DNA of 64,000 bases from JBFWRK01 sp050248955 (GTDB taxonomy: Bacteria > Actinomycetota > Acidimicrobiia > Acidimicrobiales > Ilumatobacteraceae), in the NCBI GenBank assembly GCA_050248955.1, contig JBFWRK010000012.1, positions 1 to 64,000 of the forward strand, in the 5' to 3' direction. The translations under genes and the position numbers were made by a program. The notes beneath the pieces are model-generated. The model searched no databases, was not told the DNA's origin, and was given only the letters and a program-made list of their open reading frames with translations. Positions 7,143 to 16,087 of the stretch are shown here, piece after piece. Numbering within the stretch: the stretch's first letter is position 1; each line of letters starts with the position of its first letter.

Positions 7143-7703
7143 ATGGCTGCGGGTTCGGTCGATGAGGTGGTCGCGCTCTACGAGCGGTGGGGCACGGTGT
7201 TCTACGACGATGCCGTCACGCAGCTCGACCACGGCCTCCAGTGCGCCGCGCTGGCGTCGCGCGACGGTGCCCGCGACTCGCTGATCGCGGCCGCGCTGCT
7301 CCACGACATCGGCCACCTCCTCGAGCTCGAGCAGAACGAGGGCCGTATCGGCGACCTCGGCATCGACCGGGATCACGAGGCCCGCGGCGCTCGCTACCTG
7401 GCTGCGCTGTTCGAGGCGGACGTGACCGCGCCGATCGCCCTGCACGTGCGGGCGAAGCGCTACCTGTGCGCGGTCGATCCCGCGTACGCCGCCGAGCTGT
7501 CCGACGGTTCCGTGCGCAGCCTCACGACGCAGGGCGGTCCGCTGTCCACCGAGGAGGTCGCCGTCTTCGAGGCGCACCCGTCGTGGTGCGCTGCAGTGCA
7601 GGTCCGTCGATGGGACGACCGCGGCAAGGTCGACGGCATGGCCGTGCCTCCGCTGTCGGAGTACGTCGACCTCCTGGAGCGTCTCCGTCGGCACGCGACC
7701 TGA
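7143..7703 (+). CDS. PhnZ-like HD-domain oxygenase
   Basis: A 186-residue HD protein of the group found in phosphonate-degradation operons. PhnZ uses a mixed-valence di-iron centre to cleave a hydroxylated aminophosphonate to glycine and phosphate. All expected iron ligands can be placed: H30 in QLDHGLQ, H54/D55 in LLHDIGH, H78 in DHEARG, H101 in ALHVRAKRYL and D158 or D159 in RRWDDRG. The family signature RSLTTQGGPLS follows. There is no PhnY partner or phosphonate transporter nearby, so the substrate is open and another organophosphonate or polyol is possible. TACCGT ends 6 bases before the ATG, suggesting a leaderless mRNA. Confidence 0.82.
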   Translation: MAAGSVDEVVALYERWGTVFYDDAVTQLDHGLQCAALASRDGARDSLIAAALLHDIGHLLELEQNEGRIGDLGIDRDHEARGARYLAALFEADVTAPIALHVRAKRYLCAVDPAYAAELSDGSVRSLTTQGGPLSTEEVAVFEAHPSWCAAVQVRRWDDRGKVDGMAVPPLSEYVDLLERLRRHAT

Positions 7704-7752
7704 CCCCCGCCGCCCCGACCCCGGGAGCGCGTCGGCCCGTACGCTGGACTCC

Positions 7753-8409
7753 GTGAGTGACGAGATCGAGATCCCCGACGGCCCGACCGTCTGGCGCTTC
7801 GACCGGCGCTTCCTGGCTTCGAACTGGACCTGCATCTGGGGCCGGGGCTGCAAGGGGATCCTCGACGAGCCGGCCGAGGAGCTCGGTCAAGGGTGCTGCT
7901 CGGTCGGCGCGGAGATGGCCGACGAGGACGAAGCGATGATGATCGCCGCGCTCGCGGCGACGCTGGCCCCGGAGCGGTTCCAGTACCGGCTCGAGGCCGA
8001 TCGCGGCGGCATCTTCAGCGACGAGACGCGCACGAGCACGCGAATCGTCGACGGCGCCTGCATCTTCCTCAACCGTCCTGGCTTCGCCGGGGGCGAGGGT
8101 TGCGCCCTGCACCTCGCGGCGATCGATCGGGCGGAGCCGCCGATCGAGTGGAAGCCCTCCGTCTGCTGGCAGCTGCCGATCAAGGTCGACTGGGAGCTCC
8201 AGGAGGACGGCACCGAGATCGCCGACGTGCATGCGTGGCGTCGCGCGGACTGGGGTGCCGAGGGTGAGACGATGGCCTGGTGCTGCACCGAGGAACCCGA
8301 GGCACATGTCGGTGAGCTACCGGTGATCGAGTCGCTCGCGGACGAGCTCGTCGCGGTCGTCGGCCCTGCGGTGTTCGTCGAGCTGCGTCGCCGCCTCGCC
8401 GGGAGCTGA
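7753..8409 (+). CDS. Cysteine-rich protein, possible metal-chelating family
   Basis: A 218-residue soluble protein with scattered but patterned cysteines: WTCIWGRGCKGI near the start, a CC pair in GQGCCSVG, a Cys in DGACIFLNRPGF, another in GEGCALH, and a late CC pair in AWCCTEE. The pattern is reminiscent of proposed zinc- or iron-chelating families such as DUF3109/YkgJ, but I cannot confirm membership. The GTG at 7753 follows TACGCT by 7 bases, the leaderless spacing seen at several genes here. It follows the PhnZ-like gene after 49 bases and has its own putative promoter. Confidence 0.6.
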   Translation: MSDEIEIPDGPTVWRFDRRFLASNWTCIWGRGCKGILDEPAEELGQGCCSVGAEMADEDEAMMIAALAATLAPERFQYRLEADRGGIFSDETRTSTRIVDGACIFLNRPGFAGGEGCALHLAAIDRAEPPIEWKPSVCWQLPIKVDWELQEDGTEIADVHAWRRADWGAEGETMAWCCTEEPEAHVGELPVIESLADELVAVVGPAVFVELRRRLAGS

Positions 8410-8459
8410 TCTGCGATCGGCACCGGCCACCCGTCGCCCTGGATAGCGTTCGCGGACAC

Positions 8460-9479
8460 ATGACTGCCGAGTCGTCCTCCTCTGATCGATCCGGGACCAC
8501 CACAGCGCACATCGGCCTGGTCCTCGGCGCGGGTGGCGTGGCCGGCGGCGCGTTCCACGCCGGTGTGCTCGCCGCGCTCGAGGAATCGATCGGGTGGGAC
8601 CCGCGCCGCGCCGACGTGATCGTCGGCACCTCGGCCGGGTCGATCACTGGCGCGACGCTCCGGGCCGGCCTCTCGGCGGCGGACGTTCTCGCCCGAGCAA
8701 CCGGCACACCGGTCTCGGCTGAAGGAGCGCGCTTGCTACGAGGAGTCGGCTCCCCGATCTCGCCGCCCCAGCGCGAACGCGGACCAGGACGTCAGAGGCC
8801 GCGTGCGGACATCGCCGTGACGCTCGCCCGCGCTGCAGCCAGGCCGTTCTCCGCGCGACCCTTGGCGCTGCTCGCCGGTCTCCTGCCCGAGGGCACCATC
8901 GGCACCGAGTTCATCAGCGAGAGCTTGGCGTCGCTGCACCCGGGCGGCTGGAGCGGCGACGCGCTGTGGATCTGCGCCGTTCGCCAGCGTGACGGCCGAC
9001 TCGTCGTGTTCGGCCGCGACCTCCGACCGTCCGTCGCCGACGCCGTGGCCGCATCCTGTGCCATCCCGAGCTTCTTCCGACCGGTCGAGATCGACGACGA
9101 GGCGTACATCGACGGCGGCGTCCACTCACCGACGAACGCCGACGTCCTCGGCCGCGACGGTCGTATCGACCTCGTCGTCGTCAGCTCGCCGATGTCGCAC
9201 GCCGGCAGTGTCCGCCGCGCCGGCATCTCACCGGTCCGGCGTTGGTCGCGCGCGCTGCTCGACGCCGAGGCGTTCCGCCTCCGCCGCCGGGGCGCGCACG
9301 TGATCGCGTTCCAACCGACCGGTGAGGACTCGACGGTGATGGGCGCGAACGCGATGGACCCCCGCCGTCGGGCGGCGATCGCCCGCCAGGCGAGAGAGTC
9401 GACGTTGCGCCGCCTGGAGCGCCACGACACCCGCGAGCGCCTCGCACCGCTCCTCGCTGCCGCTGCTGCGGCTCGATAG
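8460..9479 (+). CDS. Patatin-like phospholipase family protein
   Basis: A 339-residue serine acyl hydrolase. It shows the glycine-rich oxyanion loop GLVLGAGGVAGGAFHAG near residue 20, the nucleophile elbow GTSAGS near residue 60 and the dyad Asp in DGGVHSPTNAD near residue 220. An arginine-rich, probably disordered linker lies at about 98-118. No signal peptide is visible, so it acts in the cytoplasm or at the inner face of the membrane. A TAGCGT hexamer lies 10 bases upstream of the ATG. It converges on the SPFH gene with a 37-base gap. Confidence 0.88.
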   Translation: MTAESSSSDRSGTTTAHIGLVLGAGGVAGGAFHAGVLAALEESIGWDPRRADVIVGTSAGSITGATLRAGLSAADVLARATGTPVSAEGARLLRGVGSPISPPQRERGPGRQRPRADIAVTLARAAARPFSARPLALLAGLLPEGTIGTEFISESLASLHPGGWSGDALWICAVRQRDGRLVVFGRDLRPSVADAVAASCAIPSFFRPVEIDDEAYIDGGVHSPTNADVLGRDGRIDLVVVSSPMSHAGSVRRAGISPVRRWSRALLDAEAFRLRRRGAHVIAFQPTGEDSTVMGANAMDPRRRAAIARQARESTLRRLERHDTRERLAPLLAAAAAAR

Positions 9480-9516
9480 GCGCGCCCCGCCGCGCACCCG
9501 CCGACGCCGCCGCCGG

Positions 9517-10299
9517 TCACTGCTGCGGCCGCTCACTCACTGCAGGAGTCATCCGCTCGGCGAAGCGCAACAGCTCGACCGGCACCGGGAAGATGAGCGT
9601 CGAGTTCCGTTCCGCCGCCACCTCGGTCATCGTCGACAGCAGCCGGAGCTGCATCGCGCCCGGGCTGCGCTCGAGCACCGCGGCAGCCTCGCCGAGCGAG
9701 GCGGCTGCTTCCCGCTCACCCTCGGCGTGGATGACTTTCGAACGTCGCTCGCGCTCGGCCTCGGCCTGACGACCCATCGCCCGCCGCATGCTCTCCGGGA
9801 GCTCGACGTCCTTCACCTCGACGAGCGAGACCTTCACGCCCCACGGATCGGTGACCTCGTCGATGATGCGAGCGAGATCCGCGTTGATCTCGTCGCGCTT
9901 CAGCAACAGGTCGTCGAGCTCGACCTGCCCGAGGATCGAGCGCAGCGTCGTCTGCGCGATCTGCGACGTGGCCACGAGGTAGTTCTGCACGGCGACGACC
10001 GCGCGGACCGGATCGAACACGCTGAAGTAGGCGACGGCGTTGACCCGCAGCGTGACGTTGTCCTTCGTGATCACGTCCTGCGGCGGCACGTCGTAGGTGA
10101 CGGTCTGCAGGTTCACCTTCACCATCCGATCGATGATCGGGATGATGAAGAACAGCCCAGGCCCTTTGGCGCCGAGCACGCGTCCGAGGCGGAAGATCAC
10201 GCCCCGCTCGTACTCGTTGACGACCTTCACCGATGCAGCGAGCAACAGCAACGCGACGAGCAGCGCGACGCCGAGACCGATGAGCAGAGCTTCACTCAT
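9517..10299 (-). CDS. SPFH/Band 7 (stomatin/slipin-like) membrane protein
   Basis: A 260-residue slipin-type protein. One N-terminal membrane segment (residues about 4-24) is followed by the SPFH domain with VVNEYERGVIFRLGRV, PGLFFIIPIID and YDVPPQDVITKDNV, then a charged helix (RQAEAERERRSKVIHAEGE) and a C-terminal oligomerisation region. Such proteins form membrane microdomain scaffolds. The ATG at 10299 has AGGAGG upstream and overlaps the TGA of the NfeD gene by four bases (ATGA), so the two are translationally coupled. The SPFH-NfeD pair is a classic conserved operon. Confidence 0.92.
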   Translation of the reverse strand: MSEALLIGLGVALLVALLLLAASVKVVNEYERGVIFRLGRVLGAKGPGLFFIIPIIDRMVKVNLQTVTYDVPPQDVITKDNVTLRVNAVAYFSVFDPVRAVVAVQNYLVATSQIAQTTLRSILGQVELDDLLLKRDEINADLARIIDEVTDPWGVKVSLVEVKDVELPESMRRAMGRQAEAERERRSKVIHAEGEREAAASLGEAAAVLERSPGAMQLRLLSTMTEVAAERNSTLIFPVPVELLRFAERMTPAVSERPQQ

Positions 10300-11624
10300 A
10301 CCGAATCCTCCTGTGTGACGTGGGTCGACGCGCCGCCGTCTGGCAGTGCTTCGACGATGAGATGGATGCCGACGACGTCGACCACCTCGACGGGGGTCCC
10401 GTCGACGAGCACGACGTCGCTGTCGCGGGCGCGGATGCCCCACCACGCGCCGTTGACGAAGAGCTGCGCGGCACCGTGTGCGACCCGCACCGCGCCACGT
10501 TGGCCGATCAGCGCGCCGTGGCCGGTCGTGGTCGACGGAGACGAACGAGAGCGCATCGCGATCCGTCCGGCGACGACGACGAAGACCCCGACGACGAGCG
10601 CGGCCGGCAACACGACTGCGAGGCTCACGTCGAGTCCGGGCGCGTCGTCGACGAGGAACACGCCACTCAGCACGAGCGACAGCGTCCCGCCGACCGCCGC
10701 GATGCCGAGGCCGGGTGCGACGACCTCCACGGCGAACAGCACGGCAGCGAGCACGAGGAACAGGATGCCGACGATGTCGACAGGGAGGACGGCGAGGCCG
10801 AAGAACGCGAGCAGGATCCCGACCGCGCCGAGCGCTCCCCCGGCACCGATGCCGGGCGTGGCGAGCTCGTAGATGAGCCCGAGCGTCCCGATCGACAGCA
10901 GCAGGAACGCGATGTTCGGATCGGCGAGGAACTGTTGGATCGTGCGCAGGACACCGAGATCCTGGACGTCGACGGCGGCATCAGCCGTCTCGAGGACGAC
11001 CTCCCGCTCCGGCACGCCGACGACCACCGCTCGACCGTCGAGCCGCTCCAGCAGCTCGTCCGTGGTGGTCGCGAGAAGATCCACTGCGCCGATCTCGAGG
11101 GCCTCGTCGGCGCTGACCGAACGGCCGTCGCGGACCGCCTCCTTCGCGAACTCGACGTCGCGGTCGCGGAGCTCGGCGAGCGATGTCGCGTACGCGATCG
11201 CATCGTTGACGATCTTCGCGTCGAGATCCTCGCCACCCGATCCGCTCACCGGCGTCGCGGCACCGATCGCGGTCCCCGGTGCCATCGCCGCGACGTGTGC
11301 GGACAGCGTGATGATCGCGCCGGCCGATGCCGCGCGCGCACCACGCGGGCTGACGTGGACGATCACCGGCACCTCTGCGGCGAGGATGTCCTGGACGATC
11401 GCCCGCATGGATGTGTCGAGCCCGCCCGGCGTGTCGAGGCGGATGAGATAGGCGGCGTAGCCGTCGCGCTCCGCCCGGGCGATGCCGTCCTCGATGTGAT
11501 CGGCGATGACGGGCGTGATCGCACCGGTCACGGTCGTCGCCAGCACCCGATGCTGCGACGATGGCGGTGCCGCGCTGCCGTCCGCAGAGCCGGGCGCGCA
11601 CAGACCGACGCCGGCCAGCAGCAC
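10296..11624 (-). CDS. NfeD family membrane-bound serine protease
   Basis: A 442-residue long-form NfeD. An N-terminal ClpP-like protease domain carries the nucleophilic Ser in RAASAGAII and the Lys in DAKIVNDA. Four or five membrane segments follow (about residues 240-360) and then a C-terminal OB-fold domain. It probably cleaves its SPFH partner or membrane proteins. The GTG at 11624 is used here, but it truncates the Arg-rich n-region of an obvious signal peptide. A CTG at 11684, preceded by an AGGAC site, would give a complete signal sequence and start only 13 bases after the upstream gene's stop. Confidence 0.9.
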   Translation of the reverse strand: MLLAGVGLCAPGSADGSAAPPSSQHRVLATTVTGAITPVIADHIEDGIARAERDGYAAYLIRLDTPGGLDTSMRAIVQDILAAEVPVIVHVSPRGARAASAGAIITLSAHVAAMAPGTAIGAATPVSGSGGEDLDAKIVNDAIAYATSLAELRDRDVEFAKEAVRDGRSVSADEALEIGAVDLLATTTDELLERLDGRAVVVGVPEREVVLETADAAVDVQDLGVLRTIQQFLADPNIAFLLLSIGTLGLIYELATPGIGAGGALGAVGILLAFFGLAVLPVDIVGILFLVLAAVLFAVEVVAPGLGIAAVGGTLSLVLSGVFLVDDAPGLDVSLAVVLPAALVVGVFVVVAGRIAMRSRSSPSTTTGHGALIGQRGAVRVAHGAAQLFVNGAWWGIRARDSDVVLVDGTPVEVVDVVGIHLIVEALPDGGASTHVTQEDSV

Positions 11625-11697
11625 AGCGCCACCGCGGAGGATCCAGGTCCTCCGCCGGTGGCCATGGCTTGCATGTCGCGTCAGAAGTGTCCTTTCG

Positions 11698-14600
11698 TCA
11701 GCTCCGCACCACGATCGCGCCCGACGTGAGCGCCGTCGTCCCGTTGTCGTACACGAGTGCGCCGCTCGCAGTGTTCCAGATCCTGATGCGGACCGTGTCA
11801 GGTGCGGCGTCGTCGACCCACACCATGAACGAGTAGCCCGTCTGTCCGTTCACCCGCCCGGTCCCCGCGTACTGCGCGGACGTCGTCGCCGGGTTCACCA
11901 CGAGCCAGTCGACGTTCGTGCTGGTGAACAGCAGGCCGATCCTGGTCAGGGTCAAGATCGTCGCCCCGATCGGCGTCGGCCGACCGCGCACGTACGACGC
12001 GGCGACGGCGACGGTGGCGGTGGCGGACGCCGTCGGGTTGCCCGTGTACGCGCCGGCAGGCGATTCGAACCGCCCACCTCCGGCGACGACACCGCGCGCC
12101 GGACCGCTGAGGGCGAGATCGACCAGCACAGGATCGTGGTCGGACACCCGGAAGCGATCGGGCGCGTACAAGCTCGCGATCAGGTTCGGCGTCTTGAAGT
12201 CGGTGTTGTAGTCGAGCACGCTCGGCTCGTCAGCGTTGATGTGCCATTCCGTGACACCGCTGACCTGGCTCGCGATCGACGGTGTCGCGAGTGCATGGTC
12301 GAGGTACCCCCACTGGCCGTCGAACACGTAGGAGTAGGCGTCCGCCCCGATGCGGTCCTCGATCAGGTTGACGTAGCCGGCGTTCTTCAACGTCGTGACC
12401 GGATCCTCCATCGCGTACGAGTTCAGGTCGCCGATGATCAGGACGTCCGGATCGCCGGTGCCGGTCGGATCGGTCGCCAACCAGGCCGCCAGCTCGGTCG
12501 CCGCCTGGGTGCGGACGGCGTTGCAGTTGCCCTGGCCGTCGCCTGCGTCGGGTGCCGTGCACGCGCTACCCTTGCTCTTCAAGTGGTTGACGTTCATCAC
12601 GAACACCGACCCGCTGGACTTCTCCAGGAACGCCTGCGCGACGGTCGCCCGGTTCCGCGGCGACGGGTCGCCACCGTTGACGAACGCAGCCGTGTTCAGC
12701 GCCGCGGTCTGCCCGACCGGGGTCACCTTCGCCGGCTTGTAGACGAGGCCGACCTTGATCGCGTCGGTGCCGAGCGCATTGACCTGTCCGGTTGCGGCGT
12801 CCACGTCGACGAACGCGTACGTTCCGGGAGCCGTCGCCGCGTTCAACTGGGCGACGAGGTGCTGGATCGCGCTGGCGGCGCCGTACCCGTCGTTCTCGAT
12901 CTCGTTGATGCCGACGGCGTCGACACCGCTCTCGATGATCGCCGCGACGGTCTTCGGCCACTGACGGTCGAACTCGGACTGGGTGTCAGCGCCGCGGCAG
13001 TCAGTTGCCGGTCCGCCGACGCCGTTGTTGCAGTTGTCGACGTTGTCGGGCAGCCCGTCGAAGGTGTTGAAGTAGTTCAGCAGGTTCATCGCACCGACGC
13101 GCAGCGACCCGGTCGGCGCAGCGGCTCCTGGTCGCGGGTTCACGGCGTCGAACGTGGCCACGCCGCCGAGCGCTCCCACGGGCCTGACGCGGTAGGCGTT
13201 GCCGCTCGCCGCATTGCCGGCCCAGGTGTAGGTCATGACGCCGACGATGCCGGTCGCCGTGTCGCCACCGCGAAGCGTGTTGCTCGCGCTCAGCGGCTGG
13301 CCGCCCCGTGCGAACAGGATCGGGTCCGGGTTCTGTGCCTGCGAGGCGTCGTCGAGGATGATCTTGTTGAGGTTGTTCGCCGCCTGGAGCGCGTTCGCAG
13401 CAGCGCCGGGCGTCGTCACGTTGGTGGGCTGCGCGAGCCGGTCACCCGACGACAGCACGACCTGACCGAACCGACCGAGCTGGAAGTGCTCGGTGACGTA
13501 CATCGTCTGCGGGAGGCGGACCAGCATGCCCTCGTAGCGTTCGAGGTGGGCTGCATCCGGGACCGGGAAGGTGACGTCGCTGGCTGCGACGGTGCCGACG
13601 CCGCAGACCTCGAGCCGCGACGCGCTGACCTGCGTCTGGTCCTGGAACTCGCCCACGGTGCCGGTCACGGCGACGTCGTCGCCGACGTTCACGGCGTCCG
13701 CGCTCCCGTTGAACACGAACACCGCGTCGGACGTCGCCGGGTCGGCATCACCAGTGGCGTCCTGCACGTAGAAGCCGCGGAGCGTCGTGCCCGCCGGGCC
13801 CTCGTAGTCACCCACCACGACGCCGCGGGTGGTCACGACGCCGGAGAGCGGTGTTGCCGCCCCACTGCCCTGGATCGCGTAGGCGGGCGTCGGCGTCGCC
13901 GCGCAGAGCGACGTGGTGGAGAACGTGGACACCACGTCGGCAGCCATCGCGTCGGGCGGATCGGTCGTGTCCTGATCGGTCACGGCGGTGGCGATGATCC
14001 GCAGGGTGCACGTCTCGGGCACGGCGAAGTCGGCGTCGGGGTTCAGGGTGAACGTCGTCGGTCCGCCGGTGACGGTCGCCGTCTTGGATCCGGACACGGT
14101 GCAATCGAGGGTGAACCACGTCCCCGTGAGGGTGACCGGCTCACTGAACGTCACGGAGACGTCCGACGTCGGTGCGACGCCCGACGAACCGTCGCTCGGG
14201 GAGATGGCAGTGACCGTCGGACCCTCGTCCACCACGACGCCGCACGGAGCCAGGGGGGTCGCAGTGTTCCGCGGCGTCGGCGCGCCGGTCGCGAAGTTGC
14301 CGGCGTTGTCGTCGGTCTCGGTGCAGCCCCCGCCGGCACGCAAGGCGGCCGTCGTGTTCGTCAGTGCAGGCGTCGCGCCGGAGCCCTCGAAGCAGTTCGC
14401 CGAGCCGAAGCCGACGAAGTCGACCGAATCGGCTGCCGGGCAGGACACGCCGGACGGGATCGTCACGGTCGTGTTCCGCAGCGCGACCTTGCCGTTCGTC
14501 GCGGCAATCGGGATCGTGCCGGCGACGTCGGGCGTCGGCAGCGGTGTCGTGCCGCCGGTACCCAGTGCTTCGGCGACGAGGTAGTACTGGCCGGAAGCGA

Positions 14601-14889
14601 GCGTGCCGGAGAGAGGCGTCATCGCCCAGGACATGCCGCCCGACGACGCGTACTGGACCGACCAGCCGTCGAGCGACACGGCGGACGTGCCGCGGTTGAA
14701 CAGCTCGATGAAGTCGTTCGTGTAGGTGGCGCCGATGTTGCCGCCGCCGCCGTAGACCTGGCTGATGACGACGCTGTTCGACAGCGCCGCCGCCGGAGAC
14801 GCTGAGACGAAGGACGGAACGATGCCCGCCGTGAGCGAAATCGTGGCAAGGACGGCTATCCGCCGAGCCGCCTGCGGTCGAACGTGCAC
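11698..14889 (-). CDS. Secreted multidomain endonuclease/exonuclease/phosphatase (ExeM/NucH-like)
   Basis: A 1063-residue exported protein with a signal peptide ending near AAALS (residue about 36). In order it has a lamin-tail domain (VVISQVYGGGGN, DFIELFNRG), a bacterial Ig-like segment (TAISPSDGSSGVAP), an OB-fold nuclease-associated region (GVVTTRGVVVGDY) and an EEP nuclease domain. The EEP motifs are MNLLNYF, INEIENDG, MNVNHLKSKG, IIGDLNSY and the catalytic SDHDPV. Extracellular DNases of this build release phosphate and nucleosides from environmental DNA. A C-terminal beta-rich region follows the nuclease. The GTG start has GGGAGG upstream. It lies upstream of NfeD on the same strand, but a functional link is not established. 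Confidence 0.9.
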   Translation of the reverse strand: MHVRPQAARRIAVLATISLTAGIVPSFVSASPAAALSNSVVISQVYGGGGNIGATYTNDFIELFNRGTSAVSLDGWSVQYASSGGMSWAMTPLSGTLASGQYYLVAEALGTGGTTPLPTPDVAGTIPIAATNGKVALRNTTVTIPSGVSCPAADSVDFVGFGSANCFEGSGATPALTNTTAALRAGGGCTETDDNAGNFATGAPTPRNTATPLAPCGVVVDEGPTVTAISPSDGSSGVAPTSDVSVTFSEPVTLTGTWFTLDCTVSGSKTATVTGGPTTFTLNPDADFAVPETCTLRIIATAVTDQDTTDPPDAMAADVVSTFSTTSLCAATPTPAYAIQGSGAATPLSGVVTTRGVVVGDYEGPAGTTLRGFYVQDATGDADPATSDAVFVFNGSADAVNVGDDVAVTGTVGEFQDQTQVSASRLEVCGVGTVAASDVTFPVPDAAHLERYEGMLVRLPQTMYVTEHFQLGRFGQVVLSSGDRLAQPTNVTTPGAAANALQAANNLNKIILDDASQAQNPDPILFARGGQPLSASNTLRGGDTATGIVGVMTYTWAGNAASGNAYRVRPVGALGGVATFDAVNPRPGAAAPTGSLRVGAMNLLNYFNTFDGLPDNVDNCNNGVGGPATDCRGADTQSEFDRQWPKTVAAIIESGVDAVGINEIENDGYGAASAIQHLVAQLNAATAPGTYAFVDVDAATGQVNALGTDAIKVGLVYKPAKVTPVGQTAALNTAAFVNGGDPSPRNRATVAQAFLEKSSGSVFVMNVNHLKSKGSACTAPDAGDGQGNCNAVRTQAATELAAWLATDPTGTGDPDVLIIGDLNSYAMEDPVTTLKNAGYVNLIEDRIGADAYSYVFDGQWGYLDHALATPSIASQVSGVTEWHINADEPSVLDYNTDFKTPNLIASLYAPDRFRVSDHDPVLVDLALSGPARGVVAGGGRFESPAGAYTGNPTASATATVAVAASYVRGRPTPIGATILTLTRIGLLFTSTNVDWLVVNPATTSAQYAGTGRVNGQTGYSFMVWVDDAAPDTVRIRIWNTASGALVYDNGTTALTSGAIVVRS

Positions 14890-15048
14890 GAGGAGCCTCC
14901 CGATGGTCCGCGGTCATCACAACCTCTGCCCCGGACCCTACTTCTGCTGCGAGTAAGCGAATTCCACGACGGGTGGACGACCCAGCACTGCAGGCTGATC
15001 GACCAGACCCCGCCTTCGGGGGCTTCAGCGCCGGGTTAGGTTCCGATC

Positions 15049-16017
15049 GTGAAAGCAGCGGTGTACTACGCGACCGGCAGCCCCGACGTCTTCCGATACG
15101 AGGACGTCCCCGACCCGGAGGTGCGCCCCGGAGGGCTCCTCGTGGACGTCGCCTACGTCGGCGTCCAGGGCGGCGACCTCCTCCACCGGTCGGGTGGCGT
15201 GCTCGTCACCACGCCGCACATCGTGGGCTACCAGGCGTCCGGCACCGTCCGCGAGATCGGTGCCGGCGTCGAGGGCTTCACGGTCGGCCAACCGGTCGTC
15301 GCGACCATGGGATACGGCTCGCACGCCGAGATCGTCAGCGTTCCCGCCGGCGCCGCGTGGGCCGTCCCTGCCGGGCTCTCGCTCGAAGACGCCGCGGCGA
15401 TCCCGATCGAGTTCGGGACGGCGGACGACTGCCTGTTCGAGTTCGGCGGCCTGACCGCCGGCGAGACGGTGCTCGTCCAGGCCGGCGCGGGTGGCGTCGG
15501 CATTGCGGCCGTCCAGCTCGCGAAGCGCGCAGGTGCGACGGTGTTCGCCACCGCTTCCAGCGACGAGCGGCTCGCTCGCCTGCACGACTACGGCCTCGAC
15601 CACGCGATCAACTACGCGACCGGGAACGTGGTGGCCGAGGTGATGGAGCTCACCGCCGGCCGCGGTGTGGACCTCGTCGTCGACCCGGTCGGCGGCAAGA
15701 CGCTCGAGACGAGCATCGCCGCGCTCGCCTACCGCGGCCGCATCAGCTGGGTCGGGCGCGCCGGGCGCGAGGAACAGCCGCCCGAGGTGTGGCCCCTCAT
15801 GCAGAAGAACGGTTCGATCCACGGCGTCTTCCTCGGTGCCGAGATGGTCCTGAACGGCGAGCGGACACACGCCATGATCGATCGCCTGATCGGACGCGTC
15901 GCTGCCGGCGAGCTGCGGGTCGTCATCGATCGCCGGTTCCCACTCGCGGAGGCTGCCGAGGCGCATCGCTACATCGAAGGCCGCAACGCGTTCGGTCGCG
16001 TCGTCCTCGTGCCGTGA
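15049..16017 (+). CDS. Quinone oxidoreductase, zinc-free MDR family
   Basis: A 322-residue NADPH:quinone reductase-like protein. It has the GroES-like N-terminal domain (GVQGGDLLHRSGG) and a Rossmann domain with VLVQAGAGGVGIAAVQLAKR near residue 145. The zinc ligands of alcohol dehydrogenases are missing, which fits the QOR branch. GTG is the start; TAGGTT ends 6 bases before it, so the mRNA is probably leaderless. It is divergent from the large nuclease and is followed after 70 bases by the helicase gene. Confidence 0.88.
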   Translation: MKAAVYYATGSPDVFRYEDVPDPEVRPGGLLVDVAYVGVQGGDLLHRSGGVLVTTPHIVGYQASGTVREIGAGVEGFTVGQPVVATMGYGSHAEIVSVPAGAAWAVPAGLSLEDAAAIPIEFGTADDCLFEFGGLTAGETVLVQAGAGGVGIAAVQLAKRAGATVFATASSDERLARLHDYGLDHAINYATGNVVAEVMELTAGRGVDLVVDPVGGKTLETSIAALAYRGRISWVGRAGREEQPPEVWPLMQKNGSIHGVFLGAEMVLNGERTHAMIDRLIGRVAAGELRVVIDRRFPLAEAAEAHRYIEGRNAFGRVVLVP

Positions 16018-16087
16018 GCGCAGGGACACGGCGCACCGGCGGCTCGGAGGGAGTCGCGCCTGCACGGCATATCGTTTCGCGGCGATC

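Noticed and set aside
11506..14805. 1099-codon plus-strand frame opposite the secreted nuclease
   Set aside because: Its translation is low-complexity Arg/Gly/Asp-rich with no motif, whereas the minus strand has a full signal peptide and nuclease domains.
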